Notes: a model not told the origin generated them from the sequence alone. Positions 19,319-30,024 are shown, counted from the first letter of the stretch. The stretch: DNA of 64,000 nucleotides from Methylomonas sp. AM2-LC (GCF_039904985.1 NZ_CP157005.1:248001-312000), one strand, 5' to 3'. A program made the numbers and translations.

Positions 19319-20356
19319 TTATCGGAACAACTCTTTATTAACTGCTTTTACCGCAGCCACTTTATTAGTGACTAAACCAGCGTCTACTAGATCTCTAAGA
19401 TTTTGATCCAAAGTTTGCATACCATCTTTTCGTCCTGTCTGAATGGCCGAATACATTTGCGCGACTTTGGCTTCGCGGATTAAATTTCGAATGGCAGAGG
19501 TGCCGACCATAATTTCGTGAGCAGCAATTCGCCCGCCACCATTTTTTTTCAACAATGTCTGTGAGATAACAGCCTGCAAGGATTCAGATAACATCGAACG
19601 TATCATGTCCTTTTCCGCAGATGGAAACACATCGATAATCCGGTCTATGGTTTTTGCCGCTGAGGTGGTATGCAAAGTACCAAACACCAAATGTCCAGTT
19701 TCAGCAGCGGTTAAAGCAAGACGAATGGTTTCTAGATCGCGCATTTCTCCCACCAGAATAATATCGGGATCTTCCCGCAATGCTGAACGCAATGCTTCCG
19801 AAAAACCCAAGGTATCTCTGTGCACTTCCCGCTGATTGATTAAGCATTTTTGGCTTTCGTGAACAAACTCAATGGGATCTTCAACCGTCAGAATATGCGA
19901 ATAATCATTTTGGTTAATATGATTAATCATAGCAGCCAAAGTTGTCGATTTACCGGAACCGGTAGGCCCGGTTACTAATACCAAGCCACGTGGTTTAGTA
20001 CAAAGCTCTTGAAAAAACTTGGGTGCATCCAACTCTTCCAGCGATAACACTTTTGAAGGAATAGTCCGAAAAACCGCTGCCGCACCTCTATCCTGATTGT
20101 ATGCGTTAACCCTAAATCTGGCTACACCGGGTAAACCGAAAGAGAAGTCGGTTTCCATAAATTCTTCATAATCACGGCGTTGCTTGTCATTCATAATATC
20201 GTAAATCAGTGCATGAACTTCTTTATGCGACAGAGCTGGAATATTAATACGACGTATATCGCCGTCTACCCGAATCATGGGGGGTAATCCAGCTGATAAA
20301 TGTAAATCCGAAGCTTTATTTTTAACAGAAAAACTTAATAATTCTGCAATATCCAT
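19319..20356 (-). CDS. pilT: Type IV pilus retraction ATPase PilT
   Basis: 345 residues, the standard PilT length. N-terminal PAS-like domain (1-100), then the RecA-like ATPase: Walker A G-P-T-G-S-G-K-S-T (130-138), L-T-V-E-D-P-I-E, A-L-R-E-D-P-D-I-I-L-V-G-E-M-R-D, and T-G-H-L-V-F-G-T-L-H-T. The C-terminal A-I-R-N-L-I-R-E (the AIRNLIRE motif) is intact. It powers pilus depolymerisation for twitching and DNA uptake. It follows the TraR/DksA-like gene by 3 bp and precedes pilU. Confidence 0.96.
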   Translation of the reverse strand: MDIAELLSFSVKNKASDLHLSAGLPPMIRVDGDIRRINIPALSHKEVHALIYDIMNDKQRRDYEEFMETDFSFGLPGVARFRVNAYNQDRGAAAVFRTIPSKVLSLEELDAPKFFQELCTKPRGLVLVTGPTGSGKSTTLAAMINHINQNDYSHILTVEDPIEFVHESQKCLINQREVHRDTLGFSEALRSALREDPDIILVGEMRDLETIRLALTAAETGHLVFGTLHTTSAAKTIDRIIDVFPSAEKDMIRSMLSESLQAVISQTLLKKNGGGRIAAHEIMVGTSAIRNLIREAKVAQMYSAIQTGRKDGMQTLDQNLRDLVDAGLVTNKVAAVKAVNKELFR

Positions 20357-20359
20357 AGA

Positions 20360-20701
20360 TTATTTTCTCTCTTCTTGTTCCGCACAAGTGATACAGTAAT
20401 TGGCATAGGGTAAAGCAGCTAGTCTTTCCTGCTTAATTGGTTGACCGCAAATTAAACATTTACCATAGGTACTCGCATCAATTCTATGAATCGCTTGCTT
20501 TATTTTTTCTACTTCATTGCGTGCAGCAATACCTAATGCATCTATAACTTCATTATTTTCGTTTTCAACAGCCGATTCTGAAAAATCCTGTTCTGGTGGG
20601 TTATCAACATGCTTGACATCATCACTGATTCTACTTAATTTATCGTCAAGCTCTTCCAGCATATCGATTAAATTTTTACGCACTATTTGATGTTCTTTCA
20701 T
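20360..20701 (-). CDS. TraR/DksA-family zinc-finger protein
   Basis: 113 residues. N-terminal helical hairpin, then a C4 zinc finger C-L-I-C-G-Q-P-I-K-Q-E-R-L-A-A-L-P-Y and C-I-T-C, the signature of TraR/DksA proteins that bind RNA polymerase through its secondary channel. The tip residues (N-x-x-E-V-I-D-A-L-G) differ from DksA, so it is a paralogue rather than dksA itself. I start it at ATG 20701 because GAGGA lies 9 bases upstream. A start 8 codons earlier has poorer context. It lies 3 bp before pilT, so it is probably co-transcribed with the retraction genes. Confidence 0.8.
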   Translation of the reverse strand: MKEHQIVRKNLIDMLEELDDKLSRISDDVKHVDNPPEQDFSESAVENENNEVIDALGIAARNEVEKIKQAIHRIDASTYGKCLICGQPIKQERLAALPYANYCITCAEQEERK

Positions 20702-21300
20702 AATAACAATGTCCTCGCTAAGCATTTGTTAATCCCTGAATCACAGAGTAAATCTGTATGCGCACTTAGCACTAAAATTGCTGGTACCCAACATACAGTT
20801 GCATTTGAACATTCTTATACAATGATATGGATACTCAATCAATAAACTTACAAATTTGTTGTGTGCCACATCGCATCAACCTGTATCCAGTACAAGCTAT
20901 CTGTTATTACAACGATTAGTTGTAAAACCAATTTTTAAAATCCAGCCAGCAGCATAGTAGCCTACTTATAAAAGTAGTCTGTTATCTAAAAAAATTAAGT
21001 TTGAATGTTGTTTTTAAGGCTAAAACATAAACATAATGCAGGCAAGAAAATATAAGCTTTACATTATAGTTGATATAAAATGACTTGAATCATTTAAGGT
21101 TTCCTGATTACCCATAAGCCTCAGTAAGTCAAATGGGTAGAGCGTCAGGGAACCCCTTCAATTAAGGTAATGATGGCGTAATTGGGCTAAAAATATCAAA
21201 ATTGTTGGTGTTCTGACTGCTACTCTGTTAGTTTTTCTGCTGCTCTACCCATCCCGTATTAGGTAGATGGTTAATTATAAAAACTATACTTTTTTATAAT
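20702..21300. other. Gene-free region with a MITE-end fragment
   Basis: About 600 bp upstream of the traR-pilT-pilU operon without a supportable gene. At 21103-21124 it contains a copy of the left terminal sequence of the MITE-like elements found at 21845 and 23763. The matching right end is degenerate (around 21134-21149). An AT-only hairpin (11-bp arms, 21273-21301) borders the stop of the next small gene. Confidence 0.45.
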
Positions 21301-21588
21301 TTACTTAGTTTGTGGTTGAACGACTGTACTTTCAGGTACTGGTATTTCGCTGATTGGTTTTACTTGCTCCGATTGAACGGCAGGAGGGGTTTCCAGCTTC
21401 AATTTTTTTCTGCCCTCACCATTTAAAACCATCCCTATCATAAATAAGGCAGTTGCCAGCCAAATGACCGGCATACGACCCGGTTTGTCCATCCACAAAA
21501 AAATCCAGTTTGGTTTTATTAAACCAACAATTAACACTAATCCTGACAAAATTAGAACTTCGAGAGAATAGTAAATCAAGGTATTCAT
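21301..21588 (-). CDS. Small membrane protein with two hydrophobic segments, unknown function
   Basis: 95 residues. Two membrane helices (about 8-27 and 42-58) are joined by P-N-W-I-F-L-W-M-D-K-P-G-R-M-P. A proline- and glutamine-rich tail ends the protein. The conserved-looking W-x-F-x-W-M-x-K-P-x-R loop suggests a real family, though I cannot name it. A weak SD (AGGA) lies upstream. It sits alone in the origin-proximal region. Confidence 0.55.
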   Translation of the reverse strand: MNTLIYYSLEVLILSGLVLIVGLIKPNWIFLWMDKPGRMPVIWLATALFMIGMVLNGEGRKKLKLETPPAVQSEQVKPISEIPVPESTVVQPQTK

Positions 21589-21754
21589 AAAATTGATCCT
21601 GTGTAGAGCCTATTAAAAACGGTACATTATTAAGAATACCGTGCCGCTTAGCAATAACAAATTTCAGCAAAAAATTATTGAAAAATACGGGAAGTTTATT
21701 TTCGTTAGGTATTTATGGTTTTATAAGTACTGTTGTGAAAAAAGACCCTCTATA

Positions 21755-21800
21755 CTTCGACAAGGCTGTTCTGAGTTGTATCGTAGGGATCATACGAACA
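21755..21800. repeat. Short dispersed repeat, copy 1 (other copy at 22797-22843)
   Basis: A stretch of about 46 bp beginning CTTCGACAAGGCTGTTCTGA resembles 22797-22843 at roughly three quarters of positions. Both contain the TTCGACA.GCTCA-type core of a common bacterial intergenic repeat. A third, inverted piece (GCTGAGCCTGTCGAAGCAC) lies near 22873-22891. Confidence 0.4.
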
Positions 21801-21844
21801 ATGTTTTTAATTATCCGCTTTAGAAAATAGATTACTAAAACAAT

Positions 21845-22115
21845 CCTGATTACCCACAAGCTTCAGCTAAATGGTCATACCAGCTGGGGGTGTAGTGGGT
21901 ATGCGTAAGCCAGCTACCCACTTAAAGCGGGACACCATGTCAGGCTTAACCTCAAGCTGTCCCGGCTTAAGTGGGTAGACCATAACCCCAAGTATGGCAA
22001 GCTTGGAAGCTGGGTTTCATTTCCATTCAACCCACTCTGGATTTCGGCAATCCATGCCGAAATGACGACTTCGATGACTAAAAATTGAATTTTCTGAAGC
22101 TTATGGGTAATCAGG
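21845..22115. mobile_element. MITE-like non-autonomous element, copy A (271 bp)
   Basis: The element is bounded by 22-bp terminal inverted repeats that differ at one base (left 21845-21866, right 22094-22115; outer ends CCTGATTACCC / GGGTAATCAGG). It shares interior blocks with the copy at 23763-23944, for example AAGCTTGGAAGCTGGGTTTC. Copy A additionally carries an inner palindrome (21914-21934 with 21958-21978). The flanking octamers match at six of eight positions, a possible decayed target duplication. No coding capacity. Confidence 0.7.
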
Positions 22116-22280
22116 AAAACTTTTGTCACTCTCAATACAGGTCTTGATTATGAGGTAAGTGTTTAAGATTTATGATGCGATTTGTAGCTAATCACATCCA
22201 ACTCAATGGAGGGTTGTAAAGAAATTTTTCTATGCGTTTTACTTAGAATACTTAAATCTATTTTCTAGGTTTAGCTAAAG

Positions 22281-22323
22281 TTTTTCAAAAAAAAACCTCT
22301 ACTCGGAGCACAAATAGAGGTTT
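22281..22323 (-). terminator. Intrinsic terminator of the small membrane gene at 22375-22539
   Basis: Read on the minus strand, AAACCTCTA and TAGAGGTTT form a 9-bp stem with a 13-base loop, followed directly by an uninterrupted T-run. This is a convincing rho-independent terminator about 50 bp after the stop of the small gene. Confidence 0.75.
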
Positions 22324-22374
22324 GTAGTCATAGCAAAAAAAACTACTTAACTACGAGTTCACCACGAAAAAACT

Positions 22375-22539
22375 TTATGCTTGCAAGGAGTCGGAGCGAA
22401 AATCGAGATTGCTGATTAATGAAGATGCACCGAACAATGTAGTCGATAAAATAAATTCACCCGACATAAATGCCAATATTCCTAAAATAAAAAACACACT
22501 TATCGTAATATCTTTATAAAAATGAATTGATTTTTTCAT
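22375..22539 (-). CDS. Small single-membrane-span protein (54 aa), unknown
   Basis: Starts at ATG 22539 with SD GAAAGGAAA about 8 bases upstream. The peptide M-K-K-S-I-H-F-Y-K-D-I-T-I-S-V-F-F-I-L-G has one hydrophobic helix (about 11-40) and a short polar tail. An intrinsic terminator follows. Good initiation and termination signals in an otherwise gene-free region argue that it is expressed. I do not recognise a family. A frame extended upstream by 19 codons lacks a ribosome-binding site. Confidence 0.55.
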   Translation of the reverse strand: MKKSIHFYKDITISVFFILGILAFMSGEFILSTTLFGASSLISNLDFRSDSLQA

Positions 22540-22648
22540 CGCTTTTTTCCTTTCAGTATTTATTACGACTAAAATAAAGCCATAAGCATGCCACAAATAA
22601 ATTAGTTTTAAATTTCATCATGTTATAAAAAAAATAACTTTTTTAATA

Positions 22649-22685
22649 AAATGGTTTATTTAAAAAAGGTTTAAATAAACCATTT
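22649..22685. repeat. Perfect 16-bp AT-rich inverted repeat
   Basis: AAATGGTTTATTTAAA and its exact complement TTTAAATAAACCATTT are separated by five bases, about 110 bp upstream of the 54-aa gene. It could be a regulator-binding palindrome or a cruciform-forming element near the origin. Function unknown. Confidence 0.5.
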
Positions 22686-22750
22686 CATGTGCTTATTTCC
22701 ACCACAGAGTCGGTTTAAAGCGATTGCTGAGCTGCAAACCCTACATAAAT

Positions 22751-22766
22751 TGTTCCACGTGGAACA
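22751..22766. promoter_or_regulatory. parS: parS site (ParB-binding centromere), origin-left copy
   Basis: TGTTCCACGTGGAACA is identical to the parS sequence used by Pseudomonas chromosomal ParB and one step from the general consensus TGTTTCACGTGAAACA. The perfect palindrome extends 3 bp further on each side (22748-22769). It lies 0.7 kb from the DnaA-box cluster. Confidence 0.9.
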
Positions 22767-22796
22767 ATTATCTTTAGGGAATTCCGAAAAAACATC

Positions 22797-22843
22797 CTTC
22801 AACAATGCTCACCTGAGTCGTATCGAAGGGCTCAAGCCGAACG
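22797..22843. repeat. Short dispersed repeat, copy 2
   Basis: Partner of 21755-21800 (see there). It is followed at 22873-22891 by an inverted piece of the same TTCGACAGGCTCAG-type core. Confidence 0.4.
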
Positions 22844-23389
22844 CTGGCATTTATATATAACAACTTACCGTTCGTGCTGAGCCTGTCGAAGCACAAAAGC
22901 CAGGCTTTTTAAAGTTGCGTTTACTTGTTTATGTTTAATTAAGTTCAAGTCTAAGTGTTATGCAGCACAGTCACGTAAACATCACCCAACTAAGTAGAGA
23001 TTAAATATGCTTATTGATGGCCACTTTAAACTAAAACCAGTATGCGGTGCTTTGCTTATTAAAGACAGATTATAAAAAATTTAGCTAAGATTATTAGTAG
23101 CTTATATTTTGAGACTGATGCTGATGATTTAGGTCTTATGATGCGGTTCGTGCCTCACCACATCTTACCCAGTGTTTTTATTTGCGAAACACAGGTGATT
23201 ACAAAGTGGTAACTATAAATACCGATAAACTAAGAATCATGCTTTCGCCGTTTACCCTTCTATACAATTCAGATAAGCCTTATTGAAAGTTGCAGACCAA
23301 CAGTGTTTATTAGTATCAGGAAATAGACATCAAAAATTTGCAAGGATAAATACACTGAAAAAATGAGCTTGTTAAAAAGCTGTTAACAA

Positions 23390-23640
23390 ACACCCATACA
23401 AGCTGTGTATAAGTTGCGACTAAAAATAGCTTATGCGTTTATCCACAATCAACACACAAGACCACGTCTGTTGATATGACATGTTTATACATAGCTAATA
23501 TTTTGATTAATAGTTGAAAAAATGTGTTTTCCACAGAAAAAGGCCTGTGTAATAGTAATAATAGATTTAAAAGATCTATATAAATAATTATTACTAATTT
23601 TTGTTATTTTGGATTATCAGCAATAAGGACTAGATCAGTT
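23390..23640. other. oriC: Probable chromosomal origin of replication (oriC)
   Basis: It holds a cluster of DnaA-box-like 9-mers: TTATCCACA at 23439-23447 (perfect), TTATACACA on the minus strand at 23404-23412 (perfect to TTATNCACA), and one-mismatch boxes TTATACATA at 23485 and TTTTCCACA at 23527. A very AT-rich unwinding-type stretch follows at about 23555-23620. The site lies in a 2-kb gene-free zone upstream of dnaN-recF-gyrB, with parS sites on both sides. dnaA is not adjacent. Confidence 0.7.
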
Positions 23641-23762
23641 GATAAAACTTTGTGTTGTGATTAAGTTTGGAAAATCCGCAGACTTGGCGTTTATTGTGTG
23701 TTTTATAGCTTTTAAGGTTTGACTAGGCTTAGCACGACTGTATATGGCAGACTAAAATTATT

Positions 23763-23944
23763 CCTGGTTACTCACAAGCTTCAGCTAAACAGGCATACGT
23801 AAGCTTGGAAGCTGGGTTTCGCTATCGCGCTTTTCAAGTCATTTTTATTCAACCCAGCCAACGCCCTGAATCCTGGTAGGTCCATACCGGAATACGGTTT
23901 AGATGGCTAATAATTGAAGTTGCTGAAGATTATAGGTAATCAGG
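23763..23944. mobile_element. MITE-like non-autonomous element, copy B (182 bp) with 8-bp target duplication
   Basis: Terminal inverted repeats at 23763-23784 and 23923-23944 match those of copy A (21845-22115). It is flanked on both sides by the identical octamer AAATTATT (23755-23762 and 23945-23952), immediately abutting the ends. This is strong evidence of transposition with an 8-bp duplication. The interior shares AAGCTTGGAAGCTGGGTTTC with copy A. No coding capacity. Confidence 0.75.
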
Positions 23945-23952
23945 AAATTATT

Positions 23953-24531
23953 TGAATTTATTAAACTTAAGAACAAAACGTGTAGCTTAAAGCTATTGCT
24001 ACTTGGCAAGACCTTGTACTGTTTGGAAGCTGATTTTGCTTATGCAAAACTTAGCAAATGAGAATCTAGTGTCTGTCAAAAATGTATCGTTGAAACGTGT
24101 TTTTTTTGAGCAGAAATCTAAATTAAACACAGGGTAGCTATTAGTGATTAATTTCACCATAATAGCGGTTTTATGTTGTGAATTGATTGTCACTATTAGC
24201 CTTAGTTAAATCGATATCGGTAAACAGCAAACAGCCTATTTCGGTAGAAGCAGATTGCATCCGCCCAGAGCAATGCACGTAAGCAGGTAATTAGGCTGAA
24301 TAGTTACGATGAGCAAATGATGGTTAGTTTGGTTAATGTTGTCTTGAGCTTGTAGTTAAAGCTGCCAAGTTTTTATACCACTAGCAATCTACGCATAGAT
24401 TACGCTTGTAACAGTTAATTTTTTGACAGCCCTGTTATAAGTTTTTTAAATTAAGGTATTGATTTTTATATAAAATAATGCCTTTTTTACCAGATTTAAA
24501 TATATTTAATGGTAAAGATAGAAAATAGCCT
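23953..24531. other. Gene-free leader upstream of dnaN
   Basis: No coding region that I can support. The dnaN promoter must lie here or just upstream. dnaA, the usual gene at this place in gammaproteobacteria, is absent and no remnant was noticed. Confidence 0.5.
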
Positions 24532-25635
24532 ATGAAATTTATTATTAACCGCGATCAACTATTACCACCCTTACAGCAAATTGTAAGTGTTATAGAAAAA
24601 CGCCAAACCTTACCTATTTTGGCTAATGTGTTACTACAAATTGACGAACAGCAATTAGTGCTGACTGGAACCGATACCGAAATCCAAATTGTCAGTAAAA
24701 TAACTTTAGATTCTTGTCAGGCAGTTGGTAACATTACCGTGCCGGCTAAAAAGTTTTTGGATATCTGTCGTTTATTACCCAGTAACTGTGATATTAGCTT
24801 TGAAGTTGTTGAAGACAAGGTAAAACTGGTTTCTGGACGCAGTCGTTTTTCTCTTAGTACCTTACCCGCAGAACACTACCCGGAATTTAGTGAGTTTGAA
24901 TTTGAGCATCATTTCCTCATCAATGCGGGTATGTTTAAGAATGCATTGGATAAAACCCAGTTTTGTATGGCGCAACAGGATGTCAGATATTATTTAAATG
25001 GTTTACTGTTGAACATCAGCAATACCAAACTGAAACTGGTTGCATCTGATGGCCATCGTTTAGCTATTTATGAAGATGACATTGGCCAAGCCACGGGTTA
25101 TGAAGCACGCATTATCATTCCCAGAAAGGCGGTTCAGGAATTAAGTCGCTTACTGGATGACGACGATGCTGAATTGAATGTGCAATTTTCAGTTAACAAC
25201 ATCAAGGTTTTTTATAAAGACGTGATATTTTCGTCAAAACTGATAGATTCTAAATTTCCAGATTTTAGTAAAGTGTTTAATCAGCCGTTTATGAGCCCTA
25301 TGCTGATTCAAAAGAACATTTTAAAAGACGCTTTAACTAGGGTTGCTATTTTGTCTAATGAAAAATACAAAGGCATTACCTTTGATATTACCAGTAATCT
25401 GCTGAAGCTGAGTTCGCACAATCCTGAGCATGATGAAGCTGAAGAAGAATTAATCATCCAATACCAGGGCGAACCATTACGGATTTCTTTTAATTCTCAA
25501 TATCTGTTGGAAGCGGTTGCCAATTTGGATGCAGAATTAGCTGTGTTAACCATTGCTAGCAACGCCAGCAGCTGTTTTATAGAAGAACCTGAACATTCTT
25601 TATCTAAGTTTATTGTGATGCCTATGCTCATGTAG
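24532..25635 (+). CDS. dnaN: DNA polymerase III beta subunit (sliding clamp)
   Basis: 367 residues, the normal size of the three-domain clamp that tethers Pol III to DNA. N-terminus M-K-F-I-I-N-R-D-Q-L-L-P-P-L, then R-Q-T-L-P-I-L-A-N-V-L-L, L-V-A-S-D-G-H-R-L-A (about 169-178), and the C-terminal S-K-F-I-V-M-P-M-L-M. It is the first gene of dnaN-recF-gyrB, with recF 9 bp downstream. Confidence 0.97.
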   Translation: MKFIINRDQLLPPLQQIVSVIEKRQTLPILANVLLQIDEQQLVLTGTDTEIQIVSKITLDSCQAVGNITVPAKKFLDICRLLPSNCDISFEVVEDKVKLVSGRSRFSLSTLPAEHYPEFSEFEFEHHFLINAGMFKNALDKTQFCMAQQDVRYYLNGLLLNISNTKLKLVASDGHRLAIYEDDIGQATGYEARIIIPRKAVQELSRLLDDDDAELNVQFSVNNIKVFYKDVIFSSKLIDSKFPDFSKVFNQPFMSPMLIQKNILKDALTRVAILSNEKYKGITFDITSNLLKLSSHNPEHDEAEEELIIQYQGEPLRISFNSQYLLEAVANLDAELAVLTIASNASSCFIEEPEHSLSKFIVMPMLM

Positions 25636-25644
25636 TGCTAAGTC

Positions 25645-26721
25645 ATGACATTGTTAAAACTGGATGTATATGCGCTGAGAAACATCCATACCGCTACTTT
25701 ATATCCCGCACCGACGCTTAATTTGATTACCGGTGCGAATGCCAGTGGGAAAAGCTCGCTTCTGGAAGCCATTTTTATATTGGGCAGAGCGCGCTCTTTC
25801 CGTACCAGTTACCTTAAACAGGCCATTAGCTTTGAGCAAACACATTTGATTATTACTGCTCAAAAACGGATGCAAAACGCCTTAATTAGCCATATCGGCA
25901 TACAGGTAGACAATAAACAATCGCAAATCCACATTGACTTGGAAAATCGTTTAAAAGCTGATTTAGCTTATGCCTTACCTGTGCAGATGATTCATCCTAA
26001 AAGTTATCGTTTATTGGATGGTGGCCCACAAATTAGGCGTGAGTTTTTGGATTGGGGTATTTTTAATCAGCATAAACAGTTTTTAGCTAATTGGCGGAAG
26101 TTTAATAAAGCTTTGCATCAACGCAATGCTTTATTAAAAAGTCGGCAATATAAACAACTCTCTGCCTGGGATAAGGAATTTAGTCACTATGGTGAAGCCG
26201 TTAATCAATTTCGCCAGCAGTACGTGCAAAGCCTGCAACCAGTGTTTATTGAAATGGCAAACTACTTTTTAGGCTCTACAGCCATTGATTTAAAATTCTA
26301 TAGCGGATGGGAAGAAGCACAAAGCCTGGAAAATGTGTTACAAACCCAGTTAGAGAAAGATATGCGCTATGGTTTTACCCACAATGGCCCACATCGAGCA
26401 GACTTTTTTACCTACCTGGAAAACCGCTTGGCTAAAGACTATTTATCGCGTGGTCAGCTTAAGTTACTGGTGCTAGCCCTGCTACTTTCTCAAGTTAAAT
26501 TAATGGATGAAGCTAGCCAAAATAACTGTTGTATCCTAATTGATGATCTTACTGCCGAATTGGATACAGAAAACAGGCTAAAGTTGTTAAAATACCTGTC
26601 TCTGTTAGGTTGTCAGGTTTTTATGACAGGAACAGAGCTGGCAGATTTTGGAAATTTGCAAGCAATAGAGAATTACAAAATGTTCCACGTGGAACAAGGT
26701 TGCATTAAACAACTTGAATAG
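25645..26721 (+). CDS. recF: DNA replication and repair protein RecF
   Basis: 358 residues, SMC-like ATPase that loads RecA at gaps. Walker A G-A-N-A-S-G-K-S-S (30-38), signature Y-L-S-R-G-Q-L-K-L-L (about 269-278), Walker B C-C-I-L-I-D-D-L-T-A-E-L-D. The last codons encode F-H-V-E-Q within a parS palindrome at 26681-26696. It lies 9 bp after dnaN; gyrB follows after a 116-bp gap containing another parS site. Confidence 0.95.
   Translation: MTLLKLDVYALRNIHTATLYPAPTLNLITGANASGKSSLLEAIFILGRARSFRTSYLKQAISFEQTHLIITAQKRMQNALISHIGIQVDNKQSQIHIDLENRLKADLAYALPVQMIHPKSYRLLDGGPQIRREFLDWGIFNQHKQFLANWRKFNKALHQRNALLKSRQYKQLSAWDKEFSHYGEAVNQFRQQYVQSLQPVFIEMANYFLGSTAIDLKFYSGWEEAQSLENVLQTQLEKDMRYGFTHNGPHRADFFTYLENRLAKDYLSRGQLKLLVLALLLSQVKLMDEASQNNCCILIDDLTAELDTENRLKLLKYLSLLGCQVFMTGTELADFGNLQAIENYKMFHVEQGCIKQLE
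26681..26696. promoter_or_regulatory. parS: parS site inside the 3' end of recF
   Basis: TGTTCCACGTGGAACA, identical to the 22751 copy, read by recF as codons for Phe-His-Val-Glu-Gln. It lies 39 bp before a third site at 26720. Confidence 0.9.
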
Positions 26722-26735
26722 TTCCACGTGGAACA
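26720..26735. promoter_or_regulatory. parS: parS site between recF and gyrB
   Basis: AGTTCCACGTGGAACA, 15 of 16 positions identical to the other two sites, with an intact 14-bp core palindrome. It lies immediately before or over the recF stop, in the gap before gyrB. Confidence 0.85.
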
Positions 26736-26831
26736 TAAATACAACACAGCAAGTACGTATCATTAAGCCACTTTGCATTAACGCTGCAAAAGCTGACACG
26801 GCATTGTTGTACAACAGCAGAAACTGGATAA

Positions 26832-29243
<2,412 letters not shown>

Positions 29244-29272
29244 GGTTGTGTCGGTGTCAGTTCTCATAATTG

Positions 29273-29361
29273 TTATACGGATTCTCAAAAATTAATTAAA
29301 TGCCTTGTCGGTTGACCAGGCCGACAGGCATTGCTAGACCGCTTACGACACGTTGCGGTCT
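29273..29361 (+). repeat. Structured intergenic repeat, copy 1
   Basis: Starts TTATACGGATTCTCAAAAA and contains a hairpin 29300-29331: an 11-bp stem with one bulged T and a 9-base loop. A second 7-bp hairpin (AGACCGC/GCGGTCT) follows at 29336-29361. A second copy is at 30151-30213 with compensatory stem changes. Confidence 0.6.
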
Positions 29362-29486
29362 ATCGTTCAATTTGATTGAATGGCTGCTATACGATGTTTA
29401 ATAGCCATATCTACTTGGCTTCGATGTTACATAGAAAGGAAAATCATATGCCAATCAACTGCCAACCAGCGCGTCATTACTTTTGC

Positions 29487-29493
29487 GTTAGGC
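29487..29493. other. Integron-type core site (GTTAGGC) before the HEPN-like gene
   Basis: GCGTTAGGC matches the GTTRRRY core (R') that ends attC sites. It lies 20 bp upstream of the gene's ribosome-binding site, exactly where a cassette boundary would fall. Its partner GCCTAAC (29969-29975) overlaps the gene's stop. Confidence 0.5.
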
Positions 29494-29512
29494 ATAGCTG
29501 GGAGAGTTCTAG

Positions 29513-29974
29513 GTGAATAAGCACGATGACATGCGCAGAATTCACGAGCATCTGCCGGAGGGGCAAGATATAACGCTCATAACATTAAAAGCGCATTTGC
29601 TCGTAGAAGAGTTGCTAGATGACATTATTTGGGCGCACTGCAGAAACAGCGCAATTCTCGAAGACGTTCAGATTAGTTTTTCTATAAAGCTGAAGCTGGC
29701 CGCCGCTCTATCGGGACGAGATGATATGTCGCACGGATGGAAAATGGGCGAGAAACTTAATTCGCTGAGGAACTCGCTGGCGCATAGATTGGATCATCCA
29801 TTGGCACAGCGACGACTGGATAGTTTTTTATCTCTATATTACGAGCACCCTGGTGATACCTCGAAAACCAGCACTGCAGATGACCTCCGATCAGCGATCT
29901 ATCTCCTCTTCGTTTACATTCTGGGCGTACGAAGTTCATCACTACATCCAGAGAGCGAGGCGCCGAATGCCTAA
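29513..29974 (+). CDS. HEPN-like small protein, probable integron cassette gene
   Basis: 153 residues, all-helical in appearance. It contains L-N-S-L-R-N-S-L-A-H (Arg86, His91), the R-x4-6-H motif typical of HEPN RNases and minimal HEPN proteins. No partner nucleotidyltransferase (MNT) is adjacent. It starts with GTG after GGGAGAG. Core sites GTTAGGC upstream and GCCTAAC overlapping its stop codon are the arrangement of mobile gene cassettes. It is more GC-rich than the surrounding sequence. The HEPN assignment is tentative. Possible roles are RNA cleavage in toxin or defence functions. Confidence 0.6.
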   Translation: MNKHDDMRRIHEHLPEGQDITLITLKAHLLVEELLDDIIWAHCRNSAILEDVQISFSIKLKLAAALSGRDDMSHGWKMGEKLNSLRNSLAHRLDHPLAQRRLDSFLSLYYEHPGDTSKTSTADDLRSAIYLLFVYILGVRSSSLHPESEAPNA

Positions 29975-29975
29975 C
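29969..29975. other. Integron-type core site (GCCTAAC) at the end of the HEPN-like gene
   Basis: GCCTAACAAGTCAAGC reads like the start (R'' and L'') of an attC recombination site. The gene's TAA lies inside it, as in many cassettes. I did not find the matching GTTRRRY end, so the attC is probably decayed. Confidence 0.45.
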
Positions 29976-30024
29976 AAGTCAAGCCTATTAACGCCATGAC
30001 ACTGGCAACCTTCACTGTTGCTCT

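Noticed and set aside
22621..24531. CRISPR or tRNA content in the gene-poor origin region.
   Set aside because: No regularly spaced direct repeats, no cloverleaf or tRNA 3' CCA pattern. The repeats there are MITE-like.
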